Source of the DNA: Chloroflexota bacterium
GTDB lineage: Bacteria; Chloroflexota; Dormibacteria; Dormibacterales; Dormibacteraceae
Reading direction: 5' to 3'
NCBI GenBank assembly: GCA_005882135.1
Contig: VBDR01000031.1
Coordinates: 54,838 to 118,837 of the forward strand
Length of the DNA: 64,000 nt
How positions within the stretch are numbered: the first letter of the stretch is position 1; each line of letters starts with the position of its first letter. Below are positions 45,357 through 55,195 of the stretch, piece after piece. The position numbers and the translations under genes are program-made. The notes beneath the pieces were generated by a model. That model worked only from the letters and a program-made list of their open reading frames with translations, did not search any database and had not been told where the DNA came from.

Positions 45357-45712
45357 TAGCGGTCCAGCCTCTGTCCGCACTCCACGCAAAAGCTGTGCCG
45401 TCCGAGATTGTGATGACCACAGGAAGGACAGACCAGGCGCCGGGGTGGATCCGCCTGCAGCCAGCGCTCGCTCTCGCGGCGGTACCAGATCCCGTCCTCG
45501 GGACCCAGCATCCACCGCCGGCCCTCGTTGTCGAGCACGGCGAGATCGCGCACAGCGACCCGGAAGGCGCGCGCCTGGAGATTTCCGGTGCGCCGCTCTT
45601 CGGTCAGGAACCTGTATCGGATCTCGGCTTCGGCGAATGGGTCGACCGCCACGCGTGAGAGTATGGCTCCCACGAAAGGGTAGAATCCAATCGGCTCAAG
45701 GGCCCGCAGCAT
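45356..45712 (-). CDS. Zinc-ribbon protein, unknown function
   Basis: A 118-residue protein with a mixed alpha/beta N-terminal region (RYRFLTEERRTGNLQARAF, RRWMLGPEDGIWYRR) and a C-terminal zinc ribbon (CPSCGHHNLG ... CVECG). Not recognised. The ATG at 45712 is used because it avoids ftsK; a TTG at 45787 would add 25 residues and overlap ftsK by 77 bases. With the ATG choice, the two divergent start codons share the palindrome CATG at 45710-45713. Confidence 0.7.
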   Translation of the reverse strand: MLRALEPIGFYPFVGAILSRVAVDPFAEAEIRYRFLTEERRTGNLQARAFRVAVRDLAVLDNEGRRWMLGPEDGIWYRRESERWLQADPPRRLVCPSCGHHNLGRHSFCVECGQRLDR

Positions 45713-47996
45713 GCGTCGCACCACCTCCCGAAGCTCAAACCGAACCGGCGCCCGTCGCGCTTCGTCTTCACGTTCCAAACGGAGCAAGCGCGCCGCGCGT
45801 CCGCGTCTGAGCTCGCGTCAGGTCAGGGAAATCGCCGGCGTCCTGCTGATGCTCGCCGCGCTGCTCGGACTGCTGGCGATCGCAAGCAACGCGGGGTCGA
45901 TCCTGGGCGGCATCCGCGACGGGATGCTGGCCACGTTCGGCACCGCCTGGTTCGTTCCGGTGGGCGCCACCCTGGCCCTGGCCGCCTACCTGCTCTGGCC
46001 CAAAGCGCCGCGCCCGCGCACCATCGATATCGTGGCCGGACTCGTCGCCGTGCTCAGCCTGGTTGGGTTGTTCGGCCTCGCGGCTCGTGCGGGGGGATCA
46101 GTTGGCCTCTCCATCGACTACGCCATCGGTGGGCTCGTCGGCACGGTCGGTACCTGGGCTCTGCTCATCGCCGGCCTTGTGATCGGCCTCATCGTGACCA
46201 TCCACTTCAGCCCCGGCGCGCTTCTCGCAACCGCCGTCGGCACGTTGCGGGCCGCGTATGCCGAGCGGACCAGGATTCGCGATCTGGTCGCCGCGCCCGG
46301 CGCTGAGAAACCGAAAACCGCACGGCCCGTTGCCGCGAGCAACGACCTGTTGACACGTTCGGCGGCGAGCTTCGCGACCGCGCCCGCGACGCCAGACCAT
46401 CCCAGCATCTGGGACGTTGATGAACCTGACGACCGCGTCGAGAGGAAGCCACCCCCCGCCGAGCCGGTCGCGGTCGCCGTCGAGGAGCCTCCAGCGCACT
46501 CCGCGCAGGCGGCGCTTCGGGTCGTGGCGGAACCGGAGGACGACCTGCCCGAGATCGAGTGGAAGCTGCCGTCCATCACGCTCCTCGACACCGTGACCGC
46601 GCGCCGGGAACGGATGGCCGACGAGATCAAGCGAAATGTCAGGGTCATCGAGAGCACCCTCCAGACCTTCGGTGTCGAGTGCAGGGTGGTCGGCGTCAAC
46701 CCCGGACCGGCCGTCACACAGTACGAGGTCCAGCCCGGGCCCGGGGTGCAGGTGAAGCGCATCACGGCCCTCCAGAACGACCTGTCGCTTGCCCTCGCGG
46801 CCGCGCCGCTGCGCATCGAGGCACCCATCCCGGGCAAGTCGGCGGTCGGCATCGAGGTGCCCAACAAGTCGGCGAGCCTGGTCACGATTCGCGAGGTCAT
46901 CGAGACGGCGGCATTTCGCGAAGGCAGCAACAAGCTCGCCCTCGGCCTGGGCAACGACGTATCGGGGCAGTCGATCGTCGCCGACCTGACCCGCATGCCG
47001 CATTTGCTGATCGCCGGCGCCACGGGCCAGGGCAAGAGCGTTTGCATCAACGCCCTCATCACGAGCCTGCTTTTCCAGGTCACCCCGGATCACCTCCGCC
47101 TGCTCCTCATCGACCCCAAACGCGTGGAGCTCACGGGTTACAACGGGCTGCCCCACCTCGCCCTGCCGGTCCTCGTCGAGTCGCACCAGGCCGCGGCCGC
47201 GCTTCGCTGGGCGGTCGCCGAGATGGACCGGCGCTACAAGCTCTTCTCGGCCGAAGGAGTTCGCAACATCGCCGCTTACAACGAGAAGGCCTCGCAGAAG
47301 CTGGCGCGGTCGCTCCCGTACGTGGTGATCGTCATCGACGAGCTCGCCGACCTGATGATGGTCGCGGCGGGTGAGATCGAGGAGCTGATCTGCCGCATCG
47401 CGCAGCTGGCGCGGGCGGTGGGCATCCACCTGATCATCGCCACCCAGCGGCCGTCGACCGACATCATCACCGGTCTGATCAAGGCCAACATCCCGTCCCG
47501 CATCGCGTTCGCGGTGGGCTCGCAGGTGGACAGCCGCGTCATCCTCGACGCCGGCGGGGCGGAGAAGCTGCTCGGCCGCGGCGACATGCTGTACCAGCCG
47601 GTCGACGCCGGCAAGCCCACCCGCATCCAGGGCGCCTTCGTGAGTGACCCCGAGGTCGAAGGCGTCGTCAACTTCTGGAAGACGCAGGGCGCGCCGCGCT
47701 ACATGGAGGAGATCCTCGAAGAAGGGGCTGCCTCCGAGTGGGACGGCGAGCGAAGGGAGGAGCGCAAGCTGGACCCGCTGTTCGCGCGTTCGGCGCGCGC
47801 GGTCGCCGCCGAAGGTGGGGCCTCCGTTTCCCTGGTGCAGCGAAAGTTCAATGTCGGCTACTCGCGTGCGGGACGGATCGTCGACCAGCTGGCAGAACAT
47901 CGAGTGATCGGCGGCTACCAGGGCTCGAAGTCGCGCGAGGTGTTGATGACCCTGCCCGACGTCGACGATTTACTGGATCGTCTGGGCCTCGAATGA
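45711..47996 (+). CDS. ftsK: DNA translocase FtsK/SpoIIIE
   Basis: Septal DNA pump of 761 residues. A very basic Ser/Arg-rich N-terminus (about 1-37) precedes four membrane helices (about 40-165), then a linker and the RecA-like motor with Walker A GATGQGKSVCINAL (about 436) and Walker B VVIVIDELADLMM. The C-terminal winged-helix gamma domain (VSLVQRKFNVGYSRAGRIVDQ) reads orienting DNA sequences in known FtsK. Its stop overlaps the next gene in ATGA. Confidence 0.95.
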   Translation: MRRTTSRSSNRTGARRASSSRSKRSKRAARPRLSSRQVREIAGVLLMLAALLGLLAIASNAGSILGGIRDGMLATFGTAWFVPVGATLALAAYLLWPKAPRPRTIDIVAGLVAVLSLVGLFGLAARAGGSVGLSIDYAIGGLVGTVGTWALLIAGLVIGLIVTIHFSPGALLATAVGTLRAAYAERTRIRDLVAAPGAEKPKTARPVAASNDLLTRSAASFATAPATPDHPSIWDVDEPDDRVERKPPPAEPVAVAVEEPPAHSAQAALRVVAEPEDDLPEIEWKLPSITLLDTVTARRERMADEIKRNVRVIESTLQTFGVECRVVGVNPGPAVTQYEVQPGPGVQVKRITALQNDLSLALAAAPLRIEAPIPGKSAVGIEVPNKSASLVTIREVIETAAFREGSNKLALGLGNDVSGQSIVADLTRMPHLLIAGATGQGKSVCINALITSLLFQVTPDHLRLLLIDPKRVELTGYNGLPHLALPVLVESHQAAAALRWAVAEMDRRYKLFSAEGVRNIAAYNEKASQKLARSLPYVVIVIDELADLMMVAAGEIEELICRIAQLARAVGIHLIIATQRPSTDIITGLIKANIPSRIAFAVGSQVDSRVILDAGGAEKLLGRGDMLYQPVDAGKPTRIQGAFVSDPEVEGVVNFWKTQGAPRYMEEILEEGAASEWDGERREERKLDPLFARSARAVAAEGGASVSLVQRKFNVGYSRAGRIVDQLAEHRVIGGYQGSKSREVLMTLPDVDDLLDRLGLE

Positions 47997-48307
47997 GCGT
48001 TGGCCATGCTCTGGCTGCAAAGCGCGGCGAGCGTGGCCTCTCGATCGACCAGGTGGCGGCCTCGACGCGAACCAGGACGGAACCGCTGCGGGCGCTGAAG
48101 GCGAATGACTTCGGCCGATTCCCCGCGCCCGTCTACGCCAGAGGCTGTGGGAAGACCCACGCGATGTATCACGGGCTGGACAGGGACGAGCTCGTGCGCC
48201 TCATTCCTGAGGCAGGCAACCCTCCAAGCCTCGCCCTCGGCCCGGTGGGCGCCGGCGTGGCAAGGCGCGAGTTCTCGTCGCAAACTTCTCCGCAGGTGCC
48301 GGCGTGA
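47993..48307 (+). CDS. Minimal RodZ-like HTH protein
   Basis: A 104-residue protein matching only the N-terminal HTH_25 domain of RodZ/YmfM: GHALAAKRGERGLSIDQVA, TRTRTEPLRALKANDF and FPAPVYARGCGKTHAMYHGLD. The family normally has a transmembrane helix and a periplasmic C-terminus; both are missing. The position between ftsK and pgsA is the same as B. subtilis ymfM. It may be a truncated or cytoplasmic variant. ATGA with ftsK and GTGA with pgsA-cinA. Confidence 0.82.
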   Translation: MSVGHALAAKRGERGLSIDQVAASTRTRTEPLRALKANDFGRFPAPVYARGCGKTHAMYHGLDRDELVRLIPEAGNPPSLALGPVGAGVARREFSSQTSPQVPA

Positions 48308-49377
48308 ACATCCCCAACAGCCTGACCGTCAGCCGGCTGGTCGCCATCCCCTTGTTGATGGCGCTTGTGCTTCTGCGCTTTCCCGGGCACGACCAGGTCG
48401 CCGCCGCGCTGTTCATCGTTTTCTCACTCACCGACACGCTCGATGGGCAGCTGGCCCGCCGGCGCGGCAGCGTCAGCGACTTCGGGAAGTTTCTCGACCC
48501 GCTGGCCGACAAGCTCTTCGTGCTCTCGGTGCTGATCGTCCTGGTCCAGGAGGGCCTGGTCGCGGCGTGGGTGGTGGTCGTGATCTTCTCGCGCGAGCTC
48601 ATGATCACGATCCTGCGCTCGGTCGGCGCGAGCCAGGGCCGCGTCATCAGCGCGGCTCCTCTCGGCAAGACCAAGACCGTGACCCAGATGAGCGCGGTCA
48701 CGCTGCTCATCCTGCAGCGTCCGTATCCGGTCCTGGTCCCGTTCGCGGAGATCGCTGTCGCGGCGGCAGTCGTGTTCACGCTCGGGAGCGGACTCGACTA
48801 CCTGTGGCGCTTCCGCTATCTTCTCGGTCCGTTCGACACGTCGAGGCTGCGACAGGCGCCCAGCGGAGGCGCGCCCGAGACGACGCCGGCCAGTGAGCTG
48901 GGTGACGTGCTCCGGGCCGGCGGTTTGACGGTTGCTGTGGCCGAGTCGTCGACCGGGGGGATGGTGGGGGCCATGATCACCGACCAGCCTGGAAGCTCGG
49001 CCTATTTCGTGGGCGGCGTGATCGCCTACTCGAACGAGGTCAAGCAGCGCGAGCTCGATGTGTCACCCACGCTGCTCGCCACCGTCGGCGCGGTCAGCCG
49101 CGAGGTGGCCGAAGCGATGGCCGGCGGCGTGCGGCAACGCTTTGGGACGAGCCTGGCGGTGGCGGTGACAGGGATCGCCGGGCCTGGCGCCGAAAGCTCC
49201 ACCAAGCCGGTCGGCCTGACCTACATCGCAATCGCCTCGGAGCTGGGTATCTCATCTCGCGAGTTCAAGTTCGGCGGTGACCGCGTCTCCAACCGGCGCC
49301 AGGCCGCGACCGAGGCCCTGGGGATGCTGATCGCCGAGGCGCGTAGCATCGCCAGGTCGAAAGTGAAGAGCGCTTGA
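48304..49377 (+). CDS. pgsA: PgsA-CinA fusion: phosphatidylglycerophosphate synthase + CinA/PncC domain
   Basis: One continuous 357-residue frame joins two normally separate neighbours. Residues 1-175 are a CDP-alcohol phosphatidyltransferase with the full signature D44-x2-DG-x2-AR-x8-G-x3-D65-x3-D69 and membrane helices. Residues 198-350 are a CinA C-terminal/PncC nicotinamide-nucleotide amidase domain with AESSTGG (213-219; usual AESCTGG, catalytic Ser kept), GVIAYSNEVK and TGIAGPG. The linker (176-197) is rich in Pro and Gly. The CinA N-terminal MoeA-like domain is absent. Common order elsewhere is pgsA, cinA, recA. Confidence 0.92.
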   Translation: MNIPNSLTVSRLVAIPLLMALVLLRFPGHDQVAAALFIVFSLTDTLDGQLARRRGSVSDFGKFLDPLADKLFVLSVLIVLVQEGLVAAWVVVVIFSRELMITILRSVGASQGRVISAAPLGKTKTVTQMSAVTLLILQRPYPVLVPFAEIAVAAAVVFTLGSGLDYLWRFRYLLGPFDTSRLRQAPSGGAPETTPASELGDVLRAGGLTVAVAESSTGGMVGAMITDQPGSSAYFVGGVIAYSNEVKQRELDVSPTLLATVGAVSREVAEAMAGGVRQRFGTSLAVAVTGIAGPGAESSTKPVGLTYIAIASELGISSREFKFGGDRVSNRRQAATEALGMLIAEARSIARSKVKSA

Positions 49378-49381
49378 CGGC

Positions 49382-49395
49382 CAAACACATGTTCG
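49382..49395 (+). promoter_or_regulatory. LexA box of recA
   Basis: CAAACACATGTTCG, one mismatch from CGAAC-N4-GTTCG, 2 bases before a TACACT -10 box (49397-49402). LexA bound here would block the recA promoter. Confidence 0.7.
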
Positions 49396-49396
49396 T

Positions 49397-49402
49397 TACA
49401 CT
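49397..49402 (+). promoter_or_regulatory. Candidate -10 box of recA
   Basis: TACACT just downstream of the LexA box. The leader to the GTG at 49490 is about 80 bases and contains AGGAGG (49473-49478). Confidence 0.5.
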
Positions 49403-49489
49403 CTCCGAACCATCGGCCTGTTAACGACGTTGATTCCTGACCCTCGACGTAGAACACTCGCCGCAACGACCTAGGAGGATTGACTGCAA

Positions 49490-50558
<1,069 letters not shown>

Positions 50559-50578
<20 letters not shown>

Positions 50579-51068
50579 AGCCCGGGCCGCCAAGCCGCCG
50601 GCCGGACCGGCGCTCGATGCCGGCGTCAGGCTGCTTGGACGGCGGGCACACTCGCGTGTCGAGCTGCGGCGGAAATTGGGCCGCCGCGGCTACGTCGAGG
50701 AGGAGATCGATTCCGCGCTCGCACGTCTTGTCGAGCTCGGTTATGTGGACGACCGCTCCTTCGCCGACGGCTACATCCGGCGGCGGTCGGGTTCACTGGG
50801 TCCGCTGGCGCTATCGGCCGAGCTGGCGGCGCGGGGGGTCGACCGTTCGGTGGCGGATCTCGCCTTGACCGCGGTCGACTTCGAAGCCCAGCTCGGGTCT
50901 GCGACCCGGCTCGCCGAACGGCTGTGCGCCCGGAACCGGCCGCCTGGCTACCGGGAGTTGCTGGATTCGGTGGGGGCGAAGCTGCTTCGGCGGGGCTTCT
51001 CGTTGTCGATCGCGCGGGAAGCTTGCCGGGTGGCCTGGGTTCGGACGGAGGGACAGGCAGAAGCCTAG
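50559..51068 (+). CDS. recX: Regulatory protein RecX
   Basis: Inhibitor of RecA filaments. The 169-residue protein shows RecX helical repeats: [42 protein letters not shown] and the C-terminal [21 protein letters not shown] 50559 lies 20 bases inside recA, the usual recA-recX coupling, which keeps RecX level low. Confidence 0.9.
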
Positions 51069-51080
51069 AATTTGGTGCAC

Positions 51081-51145
51081 GCGGGCCCGTTTTGAGGCCC
51101 GCAAGTCATAGAGCCAACCCGAGGCGGGACCCTTCTGGTCCTGCC
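51081..51145 (+). other. Two hairpins in the recX-rny gap
   Basis: GCGGGCC-N8-GGCCCGC (51081-51102) and GGCGGGACC-CTTCT-GGTCCTGCC (51123-51145). Neither has a following T tract, so neither is a typical intrinsic terminator. They may shape the 5' leader of rny. Confidence 0.4.
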
Positions 51146-51188
51146 GTGGTCACGCACTTTGACAATCGAATAACGAGGTGCATTTCAC

Positions 51189-52727
51189 ATGCCTGTCTAC
51201 GTCTACATATTGCTTTTTGGAGTGGCAGTGGTGGCCCTCGCCGGAGGCTTTGGGGTGGCTTACGTGCTGCTCCAGCGCCGGCAGAGCGATGGGAGTCATG
51301 TCCTGGAGCTCAAGGCCCAGCAAACGGTGCTCGAGGCGGAAACCCAGGCCAAGGAAAAGCTCCTGGAGGCCAAAGAGGAGGCGGTCAAGATCCGGACCAC
51401 CGCCGAACAGGAGGCCCGCGAGTATCGCGCGCAGTCGCAACAGATCGAAAAGCGTCTTCTTCAGAAGGAGGAAAACCTCGACCGCAAGGGCGAGGACCTG
51501 AACCGGCGCGAGCGCGAGATGGCGAACCAGCAGAAAGGGCTGGACGACATCAAGTCTCAGCTCGAAGAGAGCTATCGCCAGCAGGAGAGAGAGCTCCAAC
51601 GCGTCGCCAACATGACGCGGCAGGAAGCCCAGGGAATCCTGATGGCCCAGGTGGAGCAGGACCTGCGCAACGAAGTCGCGCGCAAGGTCCGCGAAGCCGA
51701 GCTGTCGGCCCGCGATGAAAGCGAGCGCCGCGCTCGGGAGATCGTGACCGAGTCGATCCAGCGCATCGCCGCCGACCAGACCGCGGAAGTTTCCGTTTCG
51801 GTGCTTCCGCTCCCGACCGACGAGTTGAAGGGCCGCATCATCGGCAAGGAGGGCCGCAACATCCGTGCCCTCCAGCAAGCCACGGGGATCGACCTCATCG
51901 TGGACGATACCCCCGAAGCGGTAATCATCAGCGGGTTCGACCCGGTCCGCCGCGAGGTGGCAAGGGTCGCACTCAACAAGCTCATCGTGGATGGACGGAT
52001 CCATCCGGCTCGGATCGAGGAGATCGTCGCCAAGTCCCGCCAGGAGGTCCTGCAAAGGGTCAAGGAGGAGGGGGAGGGGGCGGTCCTGGAGCTCGGTCTG
52101 CAGGGTCTTCACCCTGAGGTGGTTCGCCACCTCGGCATCCTGCGGTTTCGCACCAGCTACGGACAGCAGGTGCTGAACCACTCCAAGGAAGTCGCCTACC
52201 TGGGCGCCATGATGGCGTCCGAGATCGGCGCCGACGTTCGTATCGCCAAGCTGTCAGGCCTGCTCCACGACATCGGCAAGGCCATCGACCACGAGGTCGA
52301 GGGCTCGCATGCGGTGATCGGGGCGGATCTGCTCCAGCGGCACGGGGTTCCGGCTCAGGTCGTGCACGCCGTGCGTGCACACCACTACGACGAGGAACCA
52401 CACACCATCGAGGCGCTCTTGCTGATAGCCGCGGACGCGATCTCGGCTGCGCGCCCAGGGGCGCGCAGGGAATCGCTCGAGGCTTACGTGAAGCGGCTCG
52501 AAAAGCTCGAAGAGATCGCCAACTCGTTCACGGGCGTCCAGCAGTCTTACGCCATCCAGGCCGGCCGCGAGGTTCGGATCCTGGTCAAACCTGAGCAGAT
52601 CGACGACACCGCTGCTCAGCTGATGGCACGGGATATCGCCAAACGCATCGAATCGGAGCTCAGCTTCCCCGGCCAGATCCGCGTCACCGTCGTGCGCGAG
52701 ACGCGCGCCGTGGAGTATGCGAAGTGA
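51189..52727 (+). CDS. rny: Ribonuclease Y
   Basis: Membrane-anchored endoribonuclease that starts bulk mRNA decay in many Gram-positives. The 512-residue protein has an N-terminal membrane helix (about 3-24), a long charged coiled coil (about 30-195), a KH domain ([20 protein letters not shown]) and an HD domain with [12 protein letters not shown] (about 358). GAGGTG lies about 10 bases before the ATG. It is followed by an intrinsic terminator. Confidence 0.96.
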   Translation: MPVYVYILLFGVAVVALAGGFGVAYVLLQRRQSDGSHVLELKAQQTVLEAETQAKEKLLEAKEEAVKIRTTAEQEAREYRAQSQQIEKRLLQKEENLDRKGEDLNRREREMANQQKGLDDIKSQLEESYRQQERELQRVANMTRQEAQGILMAQVEQDLRNEVARKVREAELSARDESERRAREIVTESIQRIAADQTAEVSVSVLPLPTDELKGRIIGKEGRNIRALQQATGIDLIVDDTPEAVIISGFDPVRREVARVALNKLIVDGRIHPARIEEIVAKSRQEVLQRVKEEGEGAVLELGLQGLHPEVVRHLGILRFRTSYGQQVLNHSKEVAYLGAMMASEIGADVRIAKLSGLLHDIGKAIDHEVEGSHAVIGADLLQRHGVPAQVVHAVRAHHYDEEPHTIEALLLIAADAISAARPGARRESLEAYVKRLEKLEEIANSFTGVQQSYAIQAGREVRILVKPEQIDDTAAQLMARDIAKRIESELSFPGQIRVTVVRETRAVEYAK

Positions 52728-52731
52728 AGAC

Positions 52732-52766
52732 AAAGGGAGTCCGGCAACGGGCTCCCTTTTCTTTTT
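52732..52766 (+). terminator. Intrinsic terminator after rny
   Basis: Stem AAAGGGAG/CTCCCTTT with loop, followed by a T-rich tract TTTTCTTTTT. It lies 5 bases after the rny stop and separates rny from ymdB. Confidence 0.85.
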
Positions 52767-52782
52767 GCCCGAGAATCGAGCC

Positions 52783-53574
<792 letters not shown>

Positions 53575-53587
53575 AGGGGTTCCAGCA

Positions 53588-53869
53588 ATGTCAGCGGAGC
53601 GCGCTCCAGTTGAGGTGCTCAAGGTCTCGGCCACCTCGAAGCCGGTAGCGGTCGCGGGCGCCATCGCAGGCGTGATCCGCAGCAAAGGCCGCGTCGAGGT
53701 CCAGGCGATCGGCGCCGGCGCGATCAACCAGGCGGTCAAGGCGATCGCCATCTCTCGGGGATACGTCGCCCCCGGTGGACTCGACCTGGTCTGCATCCCG
53801 GCCTTCATCGACATCTCGATCGACGGCGAGGAGAGGACAGGAATTCGGTTGCTCGTGGAGAGTCGCTGA
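53588..53869 (+). CDS. spoVS: Stage V sporulation protein S
   Basis: Alba-like 93-residue protein conserved in spore formers and many non-spore formers. The core EVLKVSATSKPVAVAGAIAG, QAIGAGAINQAVKAIAI and FIDISIDGEERTGI is nearly invariant. ATG 53588 with GAAGGGG 7 bases upstream is preferred to earlier in-frame starts. Nothing else in the window indicates sporulation. Its TGA overlaps the proposed CTG of miaB. Confidence 0.93.
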   Translation: MSAERAPVEVLKVSATSKPVAVAGAIAGVIRSKGRVEVQAIGAGAINQAVKAIAISRGYVAPGGLDLVCIPAFIDISIDGEERTGIRLLVESR

Positions 53870-55167
53870 CGGCGGTTCAGACCAGGTCGTTCCATATCTG
53901 GACGATCGGATGCCAGATGAACTCTGCGGACTCCGAGAGCCTCGCCCGAAGGCTGCTTGCCGCGGGTTACGTCGAGGACTCGCTCGAGCGCGCCGACGTC
54001 GCGATCCTCAACACCTGCGTCGTCCGGCAAGCATCAGAGGACCGCGTTTACTCGAAGCTGCATGAGCTGAAAGAGTGGAAGACGCCCGACCGCACCATCG
54101 CGGTCACCGGCTGCATCGTGGCCAAAGAGGGCGAGGCCCTGACACGCCGCTTCCCACACCTCGATGCGGTCGTGCCGATCGGAGACTACGACGCTTTCAT
54201 CGCGAACCTGGAGGGGCGCTACGACTACTCGCTGGGTGAGGCGCTCCCGCATGCCGGGCGCACGGGAGTCAGCCACTTCGTACGCGTCATCCAGGGATGC
54301 GACCACAACTGCACGTTCTGCATCGTCCCGCGGGTCAGGGGTCGCGAGAAGCACGTGCCCCTTGAAGCCGTGGTGGCCGAGTGCCGTCAGGCCGTCGCGG
54401 ACGGAGCAAAGGAGGTCGTTCTCCTCGGCCAGAACGTGGACGACTATCACGATCCCGACGGCCGGGGTGGCCTCGCCGCGCTCGTTCGCAAAGTCGAGAA
54501 GATTCCCGGGCTGCGGCGGCTTCGCTTCCTCACGTCGCATCCGCAAGATCTGGAGACGGAGCTGCTCGAGGTCATGGCCGCGAGCGACGTCGTTTGTCGC
54601 GAGCTGCAGCTGCCGGTCCAGTCTGGTGACGATATGGTGCTGCGGCGCATGGCTCGGGGCTACCAGACACGCCACTACAGAGCGATCGTCGACAGAGCCA
54701 GGCGGCTGATGCCCGACATCGGGCTCGTGACCGACGTCATCGTAGGATTTCCTGGCGAGTCCGAAGCTGCTTACCTCAATACCCGCGCGCTGATTGAAGA
54801 GATGCAGTTTGACGTCGTCCACATCGCCATGTATTCGCCTCGCCCCGGCACATTCGCGGCGACGCGAATGGTCGACGACGTGGCCCAGGAGGAGAAGCTG
54901 CGCCGCTTGAACGACCTGCTGGCCCTGCAGCGCGAAATCGCGGCGCGCAAGACCGCGCGCTGGATCGGACGCGACGCTGAGGTGTTGATCGAGGGCCACG
55001 ATGAGTTGAACCGTCCTTACGGTCGAATCCGCCAGGGCAAGCGGGCCAACGTCCTTCGCGGCGGTGAGATCGCGCCGGGTGACGTCGTCAATATTCGCGT
55101 CCTGCAGGCCACCGCAGGCCAGCTCACAGGATTGCTAATCCCCACGAACTCAGAGCCTGCGGCGTGA
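53866..55167 (+). CDS. miaB: tRNA methylthiotransferase MiaB, CTG start proposed
   Basis: Radical-SAM enzyme adding the 2-methylthio group to i6A37 of tRNA. The N-terminal cluster cysteines are C16 (in IWTIGCQMN), C51 and C83; the radical-SAM C145-x3-C149-x2-C152 and a C-terminal TRAM domain follow. The first ATG/GTG/TTG (53917) lies after C16, which would destroy the second cluster. Reading from CTG 53866 (CTGA overlap with spoVS, GTGGAG upstream) restores it and gives 433 residues. The last residues LIPTNSEPAA are encoded by repeat B2. Confidence 0.92.
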   Translation: MTAVQTRSFHIWTIGCQMNSADSESLARRLLAAGYVEDSLERADVAILNTCVVRQASEDRVYSKLHELKEWKTPDRTIAVTGCIVAKEGEALTRRFPHLDAVVPIGDYDAFIANLEGRYDYSLGEALPHAGRTGVSHFVRVIQGCDHNCTFCIVPRVRGREKHVPLEAVVAECRQAVADGAKEVVLLGQNVDDYHDPDGRGGLAALVRKVEKIPGLRRLRFLTSHPQDLETELLEVMAASDVVCRELQLPVQSGDDMVLRRMARGYQTRHYRAIVDRARRLMPDIGLVTDVIVGFPGESEAAYLNTRALIEEMQFDVVHIAMYSPRPGTFAATRMVDDVAQEEKLRRLNDLLALQREIAARKTARWIGRDAEVLIEGHDELNRPYGRIRQGKRANVLRGGEIAPGDVVNIRVLQATAGQLTGLLIPTNSEPAA

Positions 55168-55182
55168 GTTCGCGGGGACCCC
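55138..55182 (+). repeat. Family B palindromic repeat (B2)
   Basis: Second copy of the 45-bp hairpin of 43302-43346. The T-A pair of B1 is C-G here, a compensated change, and the loop is GCC-TGC-GGC. It carries the miaB stop codon and its last ten codons. Confidence 0.8.
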
Positions 55183-55195
55183 TGGAACCGGCCGC

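Noticed and set aside
48870..48910. Frameshift artefact as explanation of the pgsA-cinA fusion
   Set aside because: The linker has normal codon composition, there is no homopolymer run, and both domains are intact in one frame. It remains worth resequencing but is not favoured.
51156..51188. TTGACA upstream of rny as a promoter
   Set aside because: TTGACA at about 51159 has no TATAAT-like hexamer at 16-18 bases; the expected -10 would fall in the start region.
53588..53869. Evidence for sporulation from spoVS
   Set aside because: SpoVS is widespread in non-spore-forming bacteria and no other sporulation gene is in the window; the rny-ymdB-spoVS order alone does not indicate sporulation.
55142..55175. 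CGAAC...GTTCG in repeat B2 as a LexA box
   Set aside because: The half-sites are 18 bases apart instead of 4. They are the ends of the B hairpin, and copy B1 has lost one of them through the compensated T-A change.
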